Notes: a model not told the origin generated them from the letters alone. DNA of 64,000 nucleotides from Nocardia acidivorans NBRC 108247 (GCF_001625085.1 NZ_BDAW01000006.1:62001-126000); one strand, 5' to 3'; shown: positions 17,505-26,445, numbered from the stretch's first letter. Numbers and translations: made by a program.

Positions 17505-17975
17505 ATGCGATCCGATGAGATAGTGCTACCGGTTTCCGGACTGCGGGTGGAGTGGCGGCCCGATGACGAACGTTTCCGGATACGGCCGTCCGAGCCCGCC
17601 GGCGCGGGGACGCGCGGCCAGCCCTGGCGGGAATGGCTGGGGCACAGCGATATGGCGGTCGGGGCGTCCGGTCCCATTCCGCAGGACCCGGCGACCACTT
17701 GGTGGGCGGTGTGGGGTGAGTACATCGGCAATGACGTGCAGGTGACCCTGGACGATCAGAGTCGGCCCGAGGTGCTGGTGTTCGGCAAACTCTGGATCTG
17801 CGAAGGGCGGGGTCGCGAACGCGAGGCCACCGTGGTGACCGCCGGGCGGCAGGCCGAGGTCCGGTTCGCGCCACCCGTGGCGCTGCGATCGGGGTGGTTG
17901 AGCCGGAACGGTTTCCGGGATGTGAGTCATATCGAGACGCCGACCGGATTCCACGAAATAGCCATCCGGGCATAG
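17505..17975 (+). CDS. Hypothetical protein, 156 aa
   Basis: A soluble, Trp-rich and mainly beta-predicted protein (WREWLGHSDMAVGAS, TWWAVWGEYIGNDVQVTLDD, RSGWLSRNGFRDVSHIE). There are no signal peptide, membrane segment or known catalytic motif. It ends 8 bases before the stop of the convergent lipase gene. Its function is unknown; the composition is that of a normally expressed conserved actinobacterial protein. Confidence 0.7.
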   Translation: MRSDEIVLPVSGLRVEWRPDDERFRIRPSEPAGAGTRGQPWREWLGHSDMAVGASGPIPQDPATTWWAVWGEYIGNDVQVTLDDQSRPEVLVFGKLWICEGRGREREATVVTAGRQAEVRFAPPVALRSGWLSRNGFRDVSHIETPTGFHEIAIRA

Positions 17976-17983
17976 TGATTCGA

Positions 17984-19186
17984 TCAGGTCGCCGGGAGTG
18001 CCTGCTGGAACCAGGCGAGGATCCCCGGCAGCGCGGCGCGGACGGACCCGTTGTGATCGGTATCGCCGAGGTTCGTCAGCGTCGCGTTATCGCTGTGCAG
18101 GGCCTGTAGGCAGTGTTCGGCATTGGCGTAGGGCACATTCCGGTCGCCGGTGGCGGCATAGAGACGAACGGGTACCCGCGGCGTCCAGTCGCAGGTCCCG
18201 TCGCTCTCGGTCATCGCCTTCAGGACCTGCCCGGTCGGATTCAGCGCGAGATCCATGAATCTCTGCGTCAGAAGCTGATTCGGCTGCGCGGGGAGCTGGG
18301 TGACGATGGCGGCATCATCGTGCAGACCGTCGAAGAGGCCCTCGACCTTCTCCGCGTACGGCTCCTGGAACGCCTCGGACGGCTTGTCGTACAGGTGGTA
18401 GATCCGATTCATGGCGGTGACCCAGTACGCGAAGTAGTACACCGCGCTTCCCCCGCCGACCCGACCGTCCAGCCCGGCGGGGGTCTCGACATGTTGGACG
18501 TCGTAGGGTCCGCTGATCGGTGCCAATGCGGCCAGCCCGAACCCGGGGTCCGCACCGCTCTGCAATGCCTTGGCCAAAGCCGTTGCGGCATGGCCGCCTT
18601 GGGAGAATCCGGTGACCAGCACAGCGTTGTCGAGTTCGCGCTGCCGCTGTCCGGTGAAGGTGCGGGCGGCGCGCAACAGGTCGACACCGGCGCTCGCCTC
18701 GGAGGGTGCATGCGTATACGGGTGCGTGCCCGGGCCCTCGCCGAGCCCCAGATAATCGGGCGCGACAGCCGCATAACCGACCGCGGCGAACATGATCGTG
18801 CGCGCCTGATCGGGGTGGTGCACCCCATCGACCGAGGGCGCGGCATTCTTCTGCGCCAGCGTCCCATGCTCATAGCTGACCACCCGCAGATGCCGGGAAT
18901 CCGTGCGCGGCAGGACCACCAGTCCACTCGCGGTGGTCGCCGCGCCATCGGGCGCGATGGTCCGGTACACGACGCGATAACTTTCCACGCCATTGCGCAC
19001 CGGTGTATCAATCCCTCCCTTGGTCAGGTAGTCGGTGACATCCTGCGCCGACATCTGCGCGATCGGGGTCGTCGCGACGATCTCACCCCGGCTGACGGGT
19101 GCGGGGCCGTCCTCGCGGGCCGAACAGGCGCTCGATCCGAGCAGCGCCACCAGCGCCGCCATCGCGAAACATTGTGCTCTACGCAT
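17984..19186 (-). CDS. Secreted lipase family protein (alpha/beta hydrolase), 400 aa
   Basis: Fungal/actinobacterial secretory-lipase (LIP) family. The signal peptide has a hydrophobic core at about 7-20 and a cysteine at 21 (LGSSAC); the residue at -3 is Ser, so a lipoprotein anchor is possible but the lipobox is weak. The nucleophile elbow is GFSQGG with Ser at about 195; oxyanion and lid landmarks include YEHGTLAQKNAAPS and APDYLGLGEGPGTHPYTHA. Expected to hydrolyse acyl esters outside the cytoplasm. The start codon region overlaps the CPBP protease gene by 8 bases, so the two form an operon. Confidence 0.9.
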   Translation of the reverse strand: MRRAQCFAMAALVALLGSSACSAREDGPAPVSRGEIVATTPIAQMSAQDVTDYLTKGGIDTPVRNGVESYRVVYRTIAPDGAATTASGLVVLPRTDSRHLRVVSYEHGTLAQKNAAPSVDGVHHPDQARTIMFAAVGYAAVAPDYLGLGEGPGTHPYTHAPSEASAGVDLLRAARTFTGQRQRELDNAVLVTGFSQGGHAATALAKALQSGADPGFGLAALAPISGPYDVQHVETPAGLDGRVGGGSAVYYFAYWVTAMNRIYHLYDKPSEAFQEPYAEKVEGLFDGLHDDAAIVTQLPAQPNQLLTQRFMDLALNPTGQVLKAMTESDGTCDWTPRVPVRLYAATGDRNVPYANAEHCLQALHSDNATLTNLGDTDHNGSVRAALPGILAWFQQALPAT

Positions 19187-19970
19187 AAATTCGCCGATCC
19201 TCTCGGAGTGGGAACGATAGTCGCGGCCACGCCCAGACCGCCAGCGTCAGCCATACGAGCAATCCCGCAGCGTCGCCGAGCATTTGCGCGACGGCGGGAT
19301 GGGACAGCGATACCACCACCTGATCGGCATAACCCCCGGCGATATTGGCCGCGGCGTGCAAAACCACTGCGGGCCACACGCTCCCGGTCACCAGGCGCAG
19401 ATATCCGGCGAAGACGCTGACCGCGACCAATGTCAGGGTGAAGACCGGCAGATACATCCATAGCGGAACACCTCCGGGCGTGCCGCCGCCGATGATCAAG
19501 CCGAAATGGAATACCGCCCAGGCCAATCCGGTCCACAGCACGGCCGCGTGTGCCCCGAGCAGGGTGGTCAACCGGGGCTGGAGGAATCCGCGCCAGCCGA
19601 ATTCCTCGAACAGGCCCTGCCGCAGGCCGCCGAGCACATGCCATGCCCCGATCGGCAAAAGCCATTGTGTAGGTAGGCGACCCAGCCCGCACGCGATGAC
19701 GACGCCGACACCGGCCGCGGTCACCGCCACCGGCGCGAGTGCCGAGGCTGCCAGCGATGCGACCGGAGCGCGTCGAATTCCCATATCGCCGAATATGGTT
19801 CGGCGGCGGCGTGAGATCACGGCCAGCACCAGTGCCACGACCGACGGCATGGCGAACACCACCAGGAGGGGTGATCCGGTGAGCCCGAATCCGATCATCG
19901 CCGGGAGGACGATGCCGAGATACACGCCGACCGGCACCCACTGCACGCAGTTTTCAGAGTGCTCGACCAT
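19179..19970 (-). CDS. CPBP family intramembrane glutamic endopeptidase, 263 aa
   Basis: Polytopic membrane protein with the CPBP (Abi, Rce1-like) motifs: EEFGWRG (122-128) with the catalytic Glu pair and Arg, FHFG (154-157), and a later R-x-x-x-G-S-V-W-P-A-V-V-L-H-A motif. Members are CAAX-type proteases, some linked to bacteriocin immunity. First gene of a two-gene operon with the lipase. ATG 19968-19970 is chosen because only 21 bases separate it from the start of the divergent MarR gene. Confidence 0.88.
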   Translation of the reverse strand: MVEHSENCVQWVPVGVYLGIVLPAMIGFGLTGSPLLVVFAMPSVVALVLAVISRRRRTIFGDMGIRRAPVASLAASALAPVAVTAAGVGVVIACGLGRLPTQWLLPIGAWHVLGGLRQGLFEEFGWRGFLQPRLTTLLGAHAAVLWTGLAWAVFHFGLIIGGGTPGGVPLWMYLPVFTLTLVAVSVFAGYLRLVTGSVWPAVVLHAAANIAGGYADQVVVSLSHPAVAQMLGDAAGLLVWLTLAVWAWPRLSFPLREDRRIYA

Positions 19971-19991
19971 CAGACTTAGTATGCTGAAATT
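19971..19991. promoter_or_regulatory. Very short divergent promoter region (MarR operator)
   Basis: Only 21 bases lie between the two divergent ATGs. TAGTAT on the plus strand and CATACT on the minus strand are -10-like elements 6-12 bases before each ATG, implying leaderless or nearly leaderless transcripts both ways. TCAG (19970-19973) and CTGA, ten bases apart, make an imperfect dyad that fits a MarR site covering both promoters. Confidence 0.45.
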
Positions 19992-20483
19992 ATGTTCGAC
20001 GGTCAAACACAATCGGAGAAGGCACAGCTCCAGGCCCAGGTGGCGGGTGAGCTGGCCGCACTTCAGGCGGCCCATGACGACGGTGACCGCGCGCTGGCGG
20101 GCCGGTTGGGCATCGGCCGCACCGATCTGCGATGCCTCGACCTCATCATGCGCGACGGGCCGCAGACCGCCGGTGCCCTGGCGCGGAAACTGCGCCTGAC
20201 ACCGGGCTCGGTGACCGCACTCCTGGATCGCCTCGAAGCCAAGGGCTACGCCTCCCGCGCCCCCGACCCTACGCACGGCAAACGCGTACTCATCACCCCG
20301 ACCGCGCACATCGTGGACCTGGTGACGCCCATCCTGGCCACCCGAATCGCCCGCGGCCGAGCGCGTTTGAACGGCTACACCGCCGACGAGTTGACCCTCA
20401 TCCGAGACTTCCTCGCCGAGACCCGGGAGAGTCACCGGGTATTCGCGGCGGAGTTGAACGAAGAGGGCGGTGGGTTCCATTGA
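19992..20483 (+). CDS. MarR family transcriptional regulator, 163 aa
   Basis: A winged helix-turn-helix (LDLIMRDGPQTAGALARKLR, then GSVTALLDRLEAKGYASRAP and the wing DPTHGKRVLITPT) between two dimerisation helices. The length is standard. Transcribed away from the CPBP-lipase operon with overlapping promoters, so it probably represses both itself and that operon in response to a small ligand. The stop codon is embedded in a strong hairpin (20466-20520). Confidence 0.9.
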   Translation: MFDGQTQSEKAQLQAQVAGELAALQAAHDDGDRALAGRLGIGRTDLRCLDLIMRDGPQTAGALARKLRLTPGSVTALLDRLEAKGYASRAPDPTHGKRVLITPTAHIVDLVTPILATRIARGRARLNGYTADELTLIRDFLAETRESHRVFAAELNEEGGGFH

Positions 20484-20520
20484 CGCGCAATGGAACTGAC
20501 GCGCAATGGAACCCACCGCC
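20466..20520 (+). terminator. Nested alternative hairpins over the MarR stop codon
   Basis: GGCGGTGGGTTCCATTG (20466-20482) pairs perfectly over 17 bp with CAATGGAACCCACCGCC (20504-20520). The 21-base loop holds a second copy of CAATGGAAC, part of a tandem duplicate of TGACGCGCAATGGAAC, which can instead pair with the same left arm (9 bp, 5-base loop). The TGA of marR lies inside the left arm. Likely a terminator that has been partly duplicated. Confidence 0.6.
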
Positions 20521-20583
20521 GGCAGCGGATCGGGGGCCGCCGCAGCCCTCGGGGCCTCGCTCGATCCCGACGCCGAGTTCAGC

Positions 20584-20602
20584 ATAGGGCAGCCTTACCT
20601 AA
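20584..20602. promoter_or_regulatory. Second IdeR/DtxR iron box
   Basis: Read on the minus strand, TTAGGTAAGGCTGCCCTAT matches the 19-base IdeR consensus at 15 positions. It lies 142 bases upstream of the 20745 membrane gene, its only plausible target. The 261-base gap around it holds no gene I can support. Confidence 0.65.
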
Positions 20603-20744
20603 TGTGCAAGCCTCCGCTCGTCGAGGTGCCCGCGATCCCCGCAAAGGAATTGCCCGCGTCTGTTCGCGGCGCTAGTGTCCCGGCAGGGTGTCTTCGGGCA
20701 CGCGTTTCAATTCGGGGTTCTCACGGGGGGATTCGACTTTGTCG

Positions 20745-21167
20745 ATGCCGCAGCGACATTCAGCACAACGGGGATCGGCCAACGGGGTCTACTGCCGCTA
20801 CTGCGGTTCAACCCCCGCGGCCGAGGTCGATATCCGCGGCCACCGCGGGTTTATCTTCTTCATGCAGTTCCTGAAATACCCCGGCCCGTTCTGCCGCGAC
20901 TGCGGCCTGGCCACCTACCGCAAAATGACCCAGGAAAGCCTCTGGATCGGCTGGTGGGGTTTCCTCTCCGCCGTCATCAACCCCATCACCATGCTGATCA
21001 ACCTCGGCCCCCGCTCAGTCCTGGTAGCCCTACCCCCGCCGATCCCGGGTGGCCCACGCCTGCCCATGGACCCCGGCAAGCCGCTGTATCAGCGCCCCGC
21101 CGTAATCGTCGCCTTCGCCCTGCTGATCCTGGCCCTGGTGCTGTTCGTGATCTCCCTCGCGTCCTGA
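20745..21167 (+). CDS. Membrane protein with N-terminal zinc-ribbon-like CxxC pairs, 140 aa
   Basis: Two CxxC pairs (YCRYCGS at 18-24 and CRDCG at 47-51) form a probable zinc ribbon. A hydrophobic segment follows at about 64-85 (GWWGFLSAVINPITMLINLG), a proline-rich loop and a C-terminal helix (about 118-138). Proteins of this plan are widespread, uncharacterised membrane proteins of Nocardia and Streptomyces. ATG 20745 is the best start; upstream in-frame codons are of poor quality. An iron box 142 bases upstream hints at iron-linked expression. Confidence 0.7.
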   Translation: MPQRHSAQRGSANGVYCRYCGSTPAAEVDIRGHRGFIFFMQFLKYPGPFCRDCGLATYRKMTQESLWIGWWGFLSAVINPITMLINLGPRSVLVALPPPIPGGPRLPMDPGKPLYQRPAVIVAFALLILALVLFVISLAS

Positions 21168-21198
21168 GAGATCACCGGGGCCGGGCATCGTAGAAGGA

Positions 21199-22023
21199 CT
21201 ATCGCGTGCGAGCTTCAAGAGCCTCGAAGATGAGGGCGCGTGCGGCCTCACCCTTGGCAGCATGTTTCGCCAGGATCTGAAACGCCTTTTCGTACAGCAC
21301 CACCTCTCGCGGCTGACTGATGGTGAGTTCCGCGCTGACGGTCTCGACTCGGACATGCCCGGCGTCGTACATGAGGAAGTTGGTTGCGGGAACCCGGAAT
21401 TGGGCTGTCCGGGGGATGATTCCTATCGCGAAACGTGACGAACGAACCTGCGCCGCAAGGTATTCGAGCTGTCCCGTCATGACGCCATCCGATCCCACGG
21501 TGGTGTACAGGGCCTGCTCCGCGATGAGGAAATGGAAACGGCGCTGCCCTTTGCGCAGGACCTGCTGGCGCTCCATGCGCACGGCAACGGCAGCGCCGAG
21601 ATCATCGGGGCCACCGATGAACCGGACGCACTCTCGCAATACCGCGGTGGCGTAGTCCCGTGTCTGCAATAGGCCCGGGATCAGGTCCGGGTCATAGCCG
21701 CGGATGAACTTGGATTCCGCCTCTACCCGAGCAATCTTCCGTTGGGCATGGTGGGACTGAACCCGCTTCCATTCCAGCCAGGCTGCCTCGACGCTCCGGA
21801 CGGAGGCGATCAGGTCCGCGATGTCGTGAGGGGCGTTCGTCAGCGCACACCACGTGTGTATGTCCTGCTCACTCGGCGTCTGCTTGCCGTGCTCGTACCG
21901 GGAGACCTTCGAGTTGTCCCAGCCTGCGAGCCGGGCCAATTCCAAGCCTGTGAGGTTGGCTTGCCTCCGGAGCTCTCGGAGTCGTACCCCGAGTGTTTCG
22001 CGTGCTTGCTGGACGCTGGTCAC
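21199..22023 (-). CDS. Helix-turn-helix regulator with DUF5753/Scr1-type domain, 274 aa
   Basis: The N-terminal XRE helix-turn-helix (LRELRRQANLTGLELARLAG, then NSKVSRYEHGKQTPSEQDI) is followed by the DUF5753 (Scr1 family antitoxin-like) domain, with the landmark YDPDLIPGLLQTRDYA. These proteins are abundant in actinomycetes and are usually paired with a small partner gene. Here the partner is DUF6879, whose TAG overlaps the GTG start by one base (TAGTG). Regulatory or toxin-antitoxin-like roles have been proposed for such pairs; none is shown here. Confidence 0.88.
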   Translation of the reverse strand: MTSVQQARETLGVRLRELRRQANLTGLELARLAGWDNSKVSRYEHGKQTPSEQDIHTWCALTNAPHDIADLIASVRSVEAAWLEWKRVQSHHAQRKIARVEAESKFIRGYDPDLIPGLLQTRDYATAVLRECVRFIGGPDDLGAAVAVRMERQQVLRKGQRRFHFLIAEQALYTTVGSDGVMTGQLEYLAAQVRSSRFAIGIIPRTAQFRVPATNFLMYDAGHVRVETVSAELTISQPREVVLYEKAFQILAKHAAKGEAARALIFEALEARTR

Positions 22024-22544
22024 TACTTGATGCGGTATTCCGAGTGCGGAGTTGCCAAATCCCACACCTGGTCGCGGACGGTGCGGCAGTAATCGATGAT
22101 CACGAGGTCGCGGGTCACCGCGAACCCTCCCAGGGTTTCATCCGGCCTGAAGGCTGTGAAAGCCACCGTATCGTCGTCGAACAGCCACCAATCATCTGCC
22201 GTCAGCCTCGAAGGATCGATCAAATGCCTTGGAAGCCAACGAATATCTTCTCCGGACTGAAGGTTGCTCACCGTCGTGGCGAACAGAAACCGCGTGTAGT
22301 CGGTGTGTGGTTCGCTGACTACACGCACACGTTGCACCAACCGTCCCGACTCGGTGACCTCTCGCATGAGGTCATCCCAGTGCTGCCAATCCGGGTCGTA
22401 TTCGAACTCCCCGGTCTCCAGAAACTTCGCCAACGATTCGGCTTCGTCGGCAACCGCATAGGTGTCTTGGACCTCCAGGTGGAATGCCCGCCGCCGGCAG
22501 TCTCGGAACAATTGTTCTTGCTCTTCAGCGGTAAGTAGCTGCAT
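22023..22544 (-). CDS. DUF6879 family protein, 173 aa
   Basis: Typical DUF6879 sequence: RAFHLEVQDTYAVADEAESL, then WDDLMREVTESGRLVQRVRV, and near the end YCRTVRDQVWDLATPHSEY. Soluble, acidic, no known catalytic motif. It is one member of a three-gene module: overlapped upstream by the frameshifted small gene (20 bases) and downstream by the DUF5753 regulator (1 base). Such trios are common and vary in copy number between actinomycete strains. Confidence 0.85.
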   Translation of the reverse strand: MQLLTAEEQEQLFRDCRRRAFHLEVQDTYAVADEAESLAKFLETGEFEYDPDWQHWDDLMREVTESGRLVQRVRVVSEPHTDYTRFLFATTVSNLQSGEDIRWLPRHLIDPSRLTADDWWLFDDDTVAFTAFRPDETLGGFAVTRDLVIIDYCRTVRDQVWDLATPHSEYRIK

Positions 22545-22859
22545 CGTCCGGGCGGACTTCCTTTCCGATCGGTACTTCGATACTGCGCTCCCCGGACGGC
22601 GAGCTGATCATGTCCAGCGCGGCCGGATCGATGACCGGCTCACCTTCGAGGAAGAACAGCCGTGTCCGGTGTCCTCGAGCAGAGTACCGAGACAGGTTCC
22701 CTTCTCGAGGTAGGACAGCAATCGATGCGGGATCTCGATGTGCCGCGAGTTTCGTTCGGGCACTTCCCATCCCAACACAACGTAGGTGTTTCGGTCGGAG
22801 GCGTACAGCGTTGGTGAGCCGCCATTGCGGGTGTCTACTCCGAGAAAGCGAAGAAGCAT
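22525..22859 (-). pseudogene. First gene of the DUF6879 module, single-base frameshift
   Basis: From ATG 22857-22859 the frame reads MLLRFLGVDTRNGGSPTLYA and GWEVPERNSRHIEIPHRLLS up to LLEDTGH. It then slides into junk, while the adjacent frame continues with RLFFLEGEPVIDPAALDMIS and GKEVRPDDAATYR to a stop at 22525. A missing C in a CACCGG context (around 22657-22660) would restore a 111-residue protein. MLLRFxGVD starts are typical of small partners of DUF6879. Either a genuine frameshift or a single base-call error. Confidence 0.65.
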
Positions 22860-23070
22860 GGTGGAACCTCACGATCAGAGTTTGTCGGTAACCCGGATAT
22901 GAGCGTGACCCTGATCGGCAGGTCAGGTCAACGATTCAAGCCAAGTTGCGGCAAACATCTACAAACTGCTGTTCAGCGCATCGCACCTGCTCCTACCTTC
23001 AGTGCTAGGCGTTCGGGCGGTGCAGTCGACCGCACTCGGATCGCCTCATCACCGAGGGATAGGGGCCGAC

Positions 23071-23454
23071 ATGAGGGACGGGCAGCGGCGGGACCGGGCG
23101 GTCATCTTTGTGAACCGCGGTCTGCTGACGAGTAAGGCTGATCTGGATTGGGCGACGTTTTATGCGCGGCAGCGTGCTCAGGAGCTGAATCTGCGGGTTG
23201 CCGAGGTGCTGGTGCTCGGTAGTACGGATGGGCCGCATATGCGGGCGCTGTACGACGTGGTTCGGCGGGTTGATTCGGGGTGTGTGATCACTCCCGATCT
23301 CGGACATGTGGGTGGGAGCTCGGATCGGGTGACCGTGTTCGCGGAGCTGTACACCGTCGCCCCGGCGCGGCGGTATCGGTGGCGGCTCGGGTTGTCGTCG
23401 GTGGAGCTTGCCGAGGCGTTGAACCCTTCGTGTCCGAAATCCGAGGCTGGTTAA
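23071..23454 (+). CDS. Hypothetical protein, 127 aa
   Basis: A soluble alpha/beta protein: VIFVNRGLLTSKADLDWATF, YARQRAQELNLRVAEVLVLG, then YDVVRRVDSGCVITPDLGHV. The alternation is faintly like a serine-recombinase catalytic domain, but the N-terminal serine is lacking, so no enzyme is proposed. ATG 23071 is selected; the upstream in-frame region lacks an RBS. It lies 9 bases before the thioesterase gene and may be cotranscribed with the urease block. Confidence 0.55.
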   Translation: MRDGQRRDRAVIFVNRGLLTSKADLDWATFYARQRAQELNLRVAEVLVLGSTDGPHMRALYDVVRRVDSGCVITPDLGHVGGSSDRVTVFAELYTVAPARRYRWRLGLSSVELAEALNPSCPKSEAG

Positions 23455-23463
23455 GCTCCTGAC

Positions 23464-23934
23464 ATGACCTCTGATGACCAAGCGACCACGGGGAGCGACG
23501 AGTTCTCCTCGATCAAGTCCATGGCGGATTTGACGCCCGAGATGATGAACAAGTTCAGCGCGGGGACATTCGTCGACACCTTCGGGCTGAAGATGACCGA
23601 GATCGGGCCGGATCGGGTTGCGGCGGAATGGGTTGTGACGCCTACTCAGCATCAGCCCGCGGGGATTGTGAACGGTGGGGTGTACTGCACCGTCATCGAA
23701 ACCCTCGCCAGTGTCGCGGGCAGTGTGTGGCTGGGGGAGCGCGGCTCGGTGGTCGGGGTCAACAACAACACCGACTTTCTGCGGGCGGTGCGCGAGGGCG
23801 TGCTGCGCGGGGTCGCCACGCCGGTGCATCGCGGGCGTTCGCAGCAACTGTGGGTCGTGGAGATCACCGATGAGCAGGATCGGATGGTCGCGCGCGGCCA
23901 AGTGCGGTTGCAGAACCTGAGCCCACGGGGCTGA
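23464..23934 (+). CDS. PaaI-type hotdog thioesterase, 156 aa
   Basis: Acyl-CoA thioesterase fold: hotdog helix and motif [20 protein letters not shown] (HxPxGxxNGGV is a PaaI/YbgC-like active-site signature), then the strand [19 protein letters not shown]. Expected to hydrolyse an aromatic or medium-chain acyl-CoA. It immediately precedes ureABC as Rv1847 does in M. tuberculosis, an old neighbourhood without an obvious biochemical link to urease. Confidence 0.9.
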   Translation: MTSDDQATTGSDEFSSIKSMADLTPEMMNKFSAGTFVDTFGLKMTEIGPDRVAAEWVVTPTQHQPAGIVNGGVYCTVIETLASVAGSVWLGERGSVVGVNNNTDFLRAVREGVLRGVATPVHRGRSQQLWVVEITDEQDRMVARGQVRLQNLSPRG

Positions 23935-24035
23935 GAATCCGGCGCGACGGGGCTGATCTCGGACGAAACATTCGGGTAACGCGGGGCGTGTCAGAATGGC
24001 CGACGACCCGCCCCGTCGTTCGCCGAGGAGCCCGA

Positions 24036-24338
24036 ATGCGACTGTCGCCGCACGAGCAGGAACGCCTGCTGCTGAGTTATGCGGCCGAGTTGGCCCGGCG
24101 ACGGCAGGCTCGCGGACTCAAGTTGAACCATCCCGAGGCGGTCGCGCTCATTGTCGATCACGTCCTCGAGGGAGCGCGGGACGGGCGCAGCGTCGCCGAG
24201 CTCATGAGCACCGGGCGCGGTGTGCTCACCCGCGCCGATGTCATGGACGGGGTGCCGGAGATGATTCACGACGTGCAGGTCGAGGCCACCTTCCCGGACG
24301 GCACCAAACTCGTCACCGTCCACAACCCGATCGGCTGA
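24036..24338 (+). CDS. ureA: Urease gamma subunit, 100 aa
   Basis: A complete UreA: starts [20 protein letters not shown], carries [20 protein letters not shown] and ends VTVHNPIG. Length 100 matches the family exactly. GAGGAG (24025-24030) stands 5 bases before the ATG. Structural subunit of the nickel urease that hydrolyses urea to ammonia and carbamate in the cytoplasm. First gene of ureA-ureB-ureC with 3 bases to ureB. Confidence 0.97.
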   Translation: MRLSPHEQERLLLSYAAELARRRQARGLKLNHPEAVALIVDHVLEGARDGRSVAELMSTGRGVLTRADVMDGVPEMIHDVQVEATFPDGTKLVTVHNPIG

Positions 24339-24341
24339 GTC

Positions 24342-24653
24342 ATGATTCCTGGCGAATACCTCTGTGCCGAAGGCACTATCGAACTCAATGCCGGAGCCGA
24401 TCGCATCGAGGTCGACGTGGTCAATACCGGTGACCGCCCGGTTCAGGTCGGCAGCCATGTGCATTTCCCGCAGGCCAACTCGGCCCTGGACTTCGATCGC
24501 GAGGCCGCGCACGGCCGCCGCCTCGATATTCCCGCCGGTACCGCGGTGCGCTTCGAACCCGGTCTGGGACAGCGGGTTTCGCTGGTCCCACTGGGCGGCA
24601 ACCGCGAAGTGCACGGAATCAGCCTGAACCCTCCCGGAAAGCTGGACGCCTGA
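24342..24653 (+). CDS. ureB: Urease beta subunit, 103 aa
   Basis: UreB with [18 protein letters not shown] at the start, [20 protein letters not shown] in the middle and the proline-rich end [11 protein letters not shown]. The length is normal. Its TGA overlaps the ureC ATG by one base (TGATG), so subunit synthesis is coupled. Confidence 0.97.
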   Translation: MIPGEYLCAEGTIELNAGADRIEVDVVNTGDRPVQVGSHVHFPQANSALDFDREAAHGRRLDIPAGTAVRFEPGLGQRVSLVPLGGNREVHGISLNPPGKLDA

Positions 24654-26374
24654 TGGCCGAACTCTCCCGCGCCCGCTACGCCCAGCTGTTCGGGCCCACC
24701 ACCGGCGATCGAATTCGCCTGGCGGACACCGATCTACTGATCGAGATCACCGAAGACCGCAGCGGTGGACCGGGACTCGCCGGTGAGGAGGCCGTCTTCG
24801 GCGGCGGCAAGGTACTGCGCGAATCCATGGGCCAGGCGCGCGCCACCCGCGCCGAGGGCACCCCGGACACCGTCATCACCGGTGTGGTGATCGTCGACCA
24901 CTGGGGAATCATCAAGGCCGACATCGGTATTCGCGACGGCCGCATCAGCGCCATCGGCAAGGCCGGTAATCCCGACACCATGACCGGCGTGCACCCGGAT
25001 CTGGTGGTCGGCCCCTCCACGGAGATCATCGCGGGCAACGGCCGCATCGTCACCGCCGGGGCGATCGACTGCCATGTGCATTTCATCTGCCCGCAGATCC
25101 TCGACGAAGCGATCGGCAGCGGAATCACCACCCTCGTCGGCGGCGGCACCGGACCGGCCGAGGGCTCCAAGGCCACCACCGTCACGCCGGGCGCCTGGCA
25201 CCTGGGCCGCATGCTCGAGGCCACCGACGGCTGGCCGGTGAATATCGTGCTGCTCGGCAAGGGCAATACGGTGCGACCCGAGGCCATGTGGGAGCAATTG
25301 CGCGGCGGCGCGGCCGGTTTCAAACTGCACGAGGACTGGGGCACCACCCCGGCGGCCATCGACGCGTGCCTGACCGTCGCCGATGCCTCGGGCGTCCAGG
25401 TCGCATTGCACTCGGACACCTTGAACGAGGCCGGATTCGTGGAGGACACCCTCGCGGCCATCCGCGGCCGGGCCATCCACTCGTATCACACCGAGGGCGC
25501 GGGCGGCGGCCACGCACCCGACATCATCACCGTCGCCGCGTATCCGAACGTGCTGCCGAGTTCGACCAATCCGACCCGCCCGCACACCGTCAACACCCTC
25601 GACGAACATCTCGACATGCTCATGGTCTGCCATCACCTGAGCCCCTCGATTCCGGAGGATCTGGCCTTCGCGGAGAGCCGGATTCGCCCCTCCACCATTG
25701 CCGCCGAGGATCTACTGCACGATATGGGCGCGATCTCCATGATCGGCAGTGACGCGCAGGCCATGGGCCGCATCGGCGAGGTCGTCATGCGCACCTGGCA
25801 GACCGCGCACGTGATGAAGAAGCGCCGCGGCGCGCTCGCGGGAGATGGTGCGGCGGACAACAATCGGGTGCAGCGCTATGTCGCCAAGTACACGATCTGC
25901 CCCGCCGTGGCCCACGGCCTCGACCATGCGATCGGCTCGATCGAGGTCGGCAAACTCGCCGATCTGGTGCTGTGGGAACCGGCCTTCTTCGGGGTCCGCC
26001 CGCACGCGGTCCTCAAGGGCGGCACCATCGCATGGGCCGCCATGGGCGATGCCAATGCCTCGATTCCGACTCCGCAGCCGGTGCTGCCGCGGCCCATGTT
26101 CGGCGCGGCCCCGGCCGTGGCGGCGGGCAATTCACTGCATTTCGTCTCCGAGGCCGCCATCGAGGACGGCCTCGCCGATCGTCTGCGGGTGAATCGGAAA
26201 CTGGTGCCGGTCGCCAATGTGCGCCGCCGCACCAAGGCCGATATGCCCCGCAATGACGCCATGCCCCGCATCGAGGTCGAGCCCGACACCTTCACCGTCC
26301 GAATCGACGGCGAGGTCTGGGCCGAACAGCCCGCCACCGAGTTGCCGATGGCACAGCGCTACTTCCTCTTCTGA
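24653..26374 (+). CDS. ureC: Urease alpha (catalytic) subunit, 573 aa
   Basis: All nickel-site residues are visible. HVH at 141-143 comes from [12 protein letters not shown]. The lysine to be carbamylated is K224 in [10 protein letters not shown], with further His ligands at about 253 (ALHSDT) and 279 ([13 protein letters not shown]). The active-site flap reads [20 protein letters not shown] with Cys at about 326 and His at 327-328. Full length. Unlike most actinobacteria, the accessory genes ureFGD do not follow: a 9-kb unrelated cassette intervenes. A correct N-terminus and coupling to ureB support the start. Confidence 0.98.
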   Translation: MAELSRARYAQLFGPTTGDRIRLADTDLLIEITEDRSGGPGLAGEEAVFGGGKVLRESMGQARATRAEGTPDTVITGVVIVDHWGIIKADIGIRDGRISAIGKAGNPDTMTGVHPDLVVGPSTEIIAGNGRIVTAGAIDCHVHFICPQILDEAIGSGITTLVGGGTGPAEGSKATTVTPGAWHLGRMLEATDGWPVNIVLLGKGNTVRPEAMWEQLRGGAAGFKLHEDWGTTPAAIDACLTVADASGVQVALHSDTLNEAGFVEDTLAAIRGRAIHSYHTEGAGGGHAPDIITVAAYPNVLPSSTNPTRPHTVNTLDEHLDMLMVCHHLSPSIPEDLAFAESRIRPSTIAAEDLLHDMGAISMIGSDAQAMGRIGEVVMRTWQTAHVMKKRRGALAGDGAADNNRVQRYVAKYTICPAVAHGLDHAIGSIEVGKLADLVLWEPAFFGVRPHAVLKGGTIAWAAMGDANASIPTPQPVLPRPMFGAAPAVAAGNSLHFVSEAAIEDGLADRLRVNRKLVPVANVRRRTKADMPRNDAMPRIEVEPDTFTVRIDGEVWAEQPATELPMAQRYFLF

Positions 26375-26414
26375 GGTTTTCCGAGGTTCGATCACGCCGA
26401 ATATAAGGAGGCCG

Positions 26415-26429
26415 CCCGCGACGCGCGGG
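26415..26429 (+). other. Small hairpin in the methyltransferase leader
   Basis: CCCGCG (26415-26420) pairs with CGCGGG (26424-26429) around three bases. AAGGAGG (26405-26411) lies just before it, 35 bases from the ATG, so the hairpin could bring this Shine-Dalgarno closer to the start. Weak evidence. Confidence 0.3.
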
Positions 26430-26445
26430 TGGCAGACTTGGCGGC

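Noticed and set aside
20490..20744. Short open frames between marR and the CxxC membrane protein.
   Set aside because: No ribosome sites, no conserved composition, and the region contains the terminator and an iron box.
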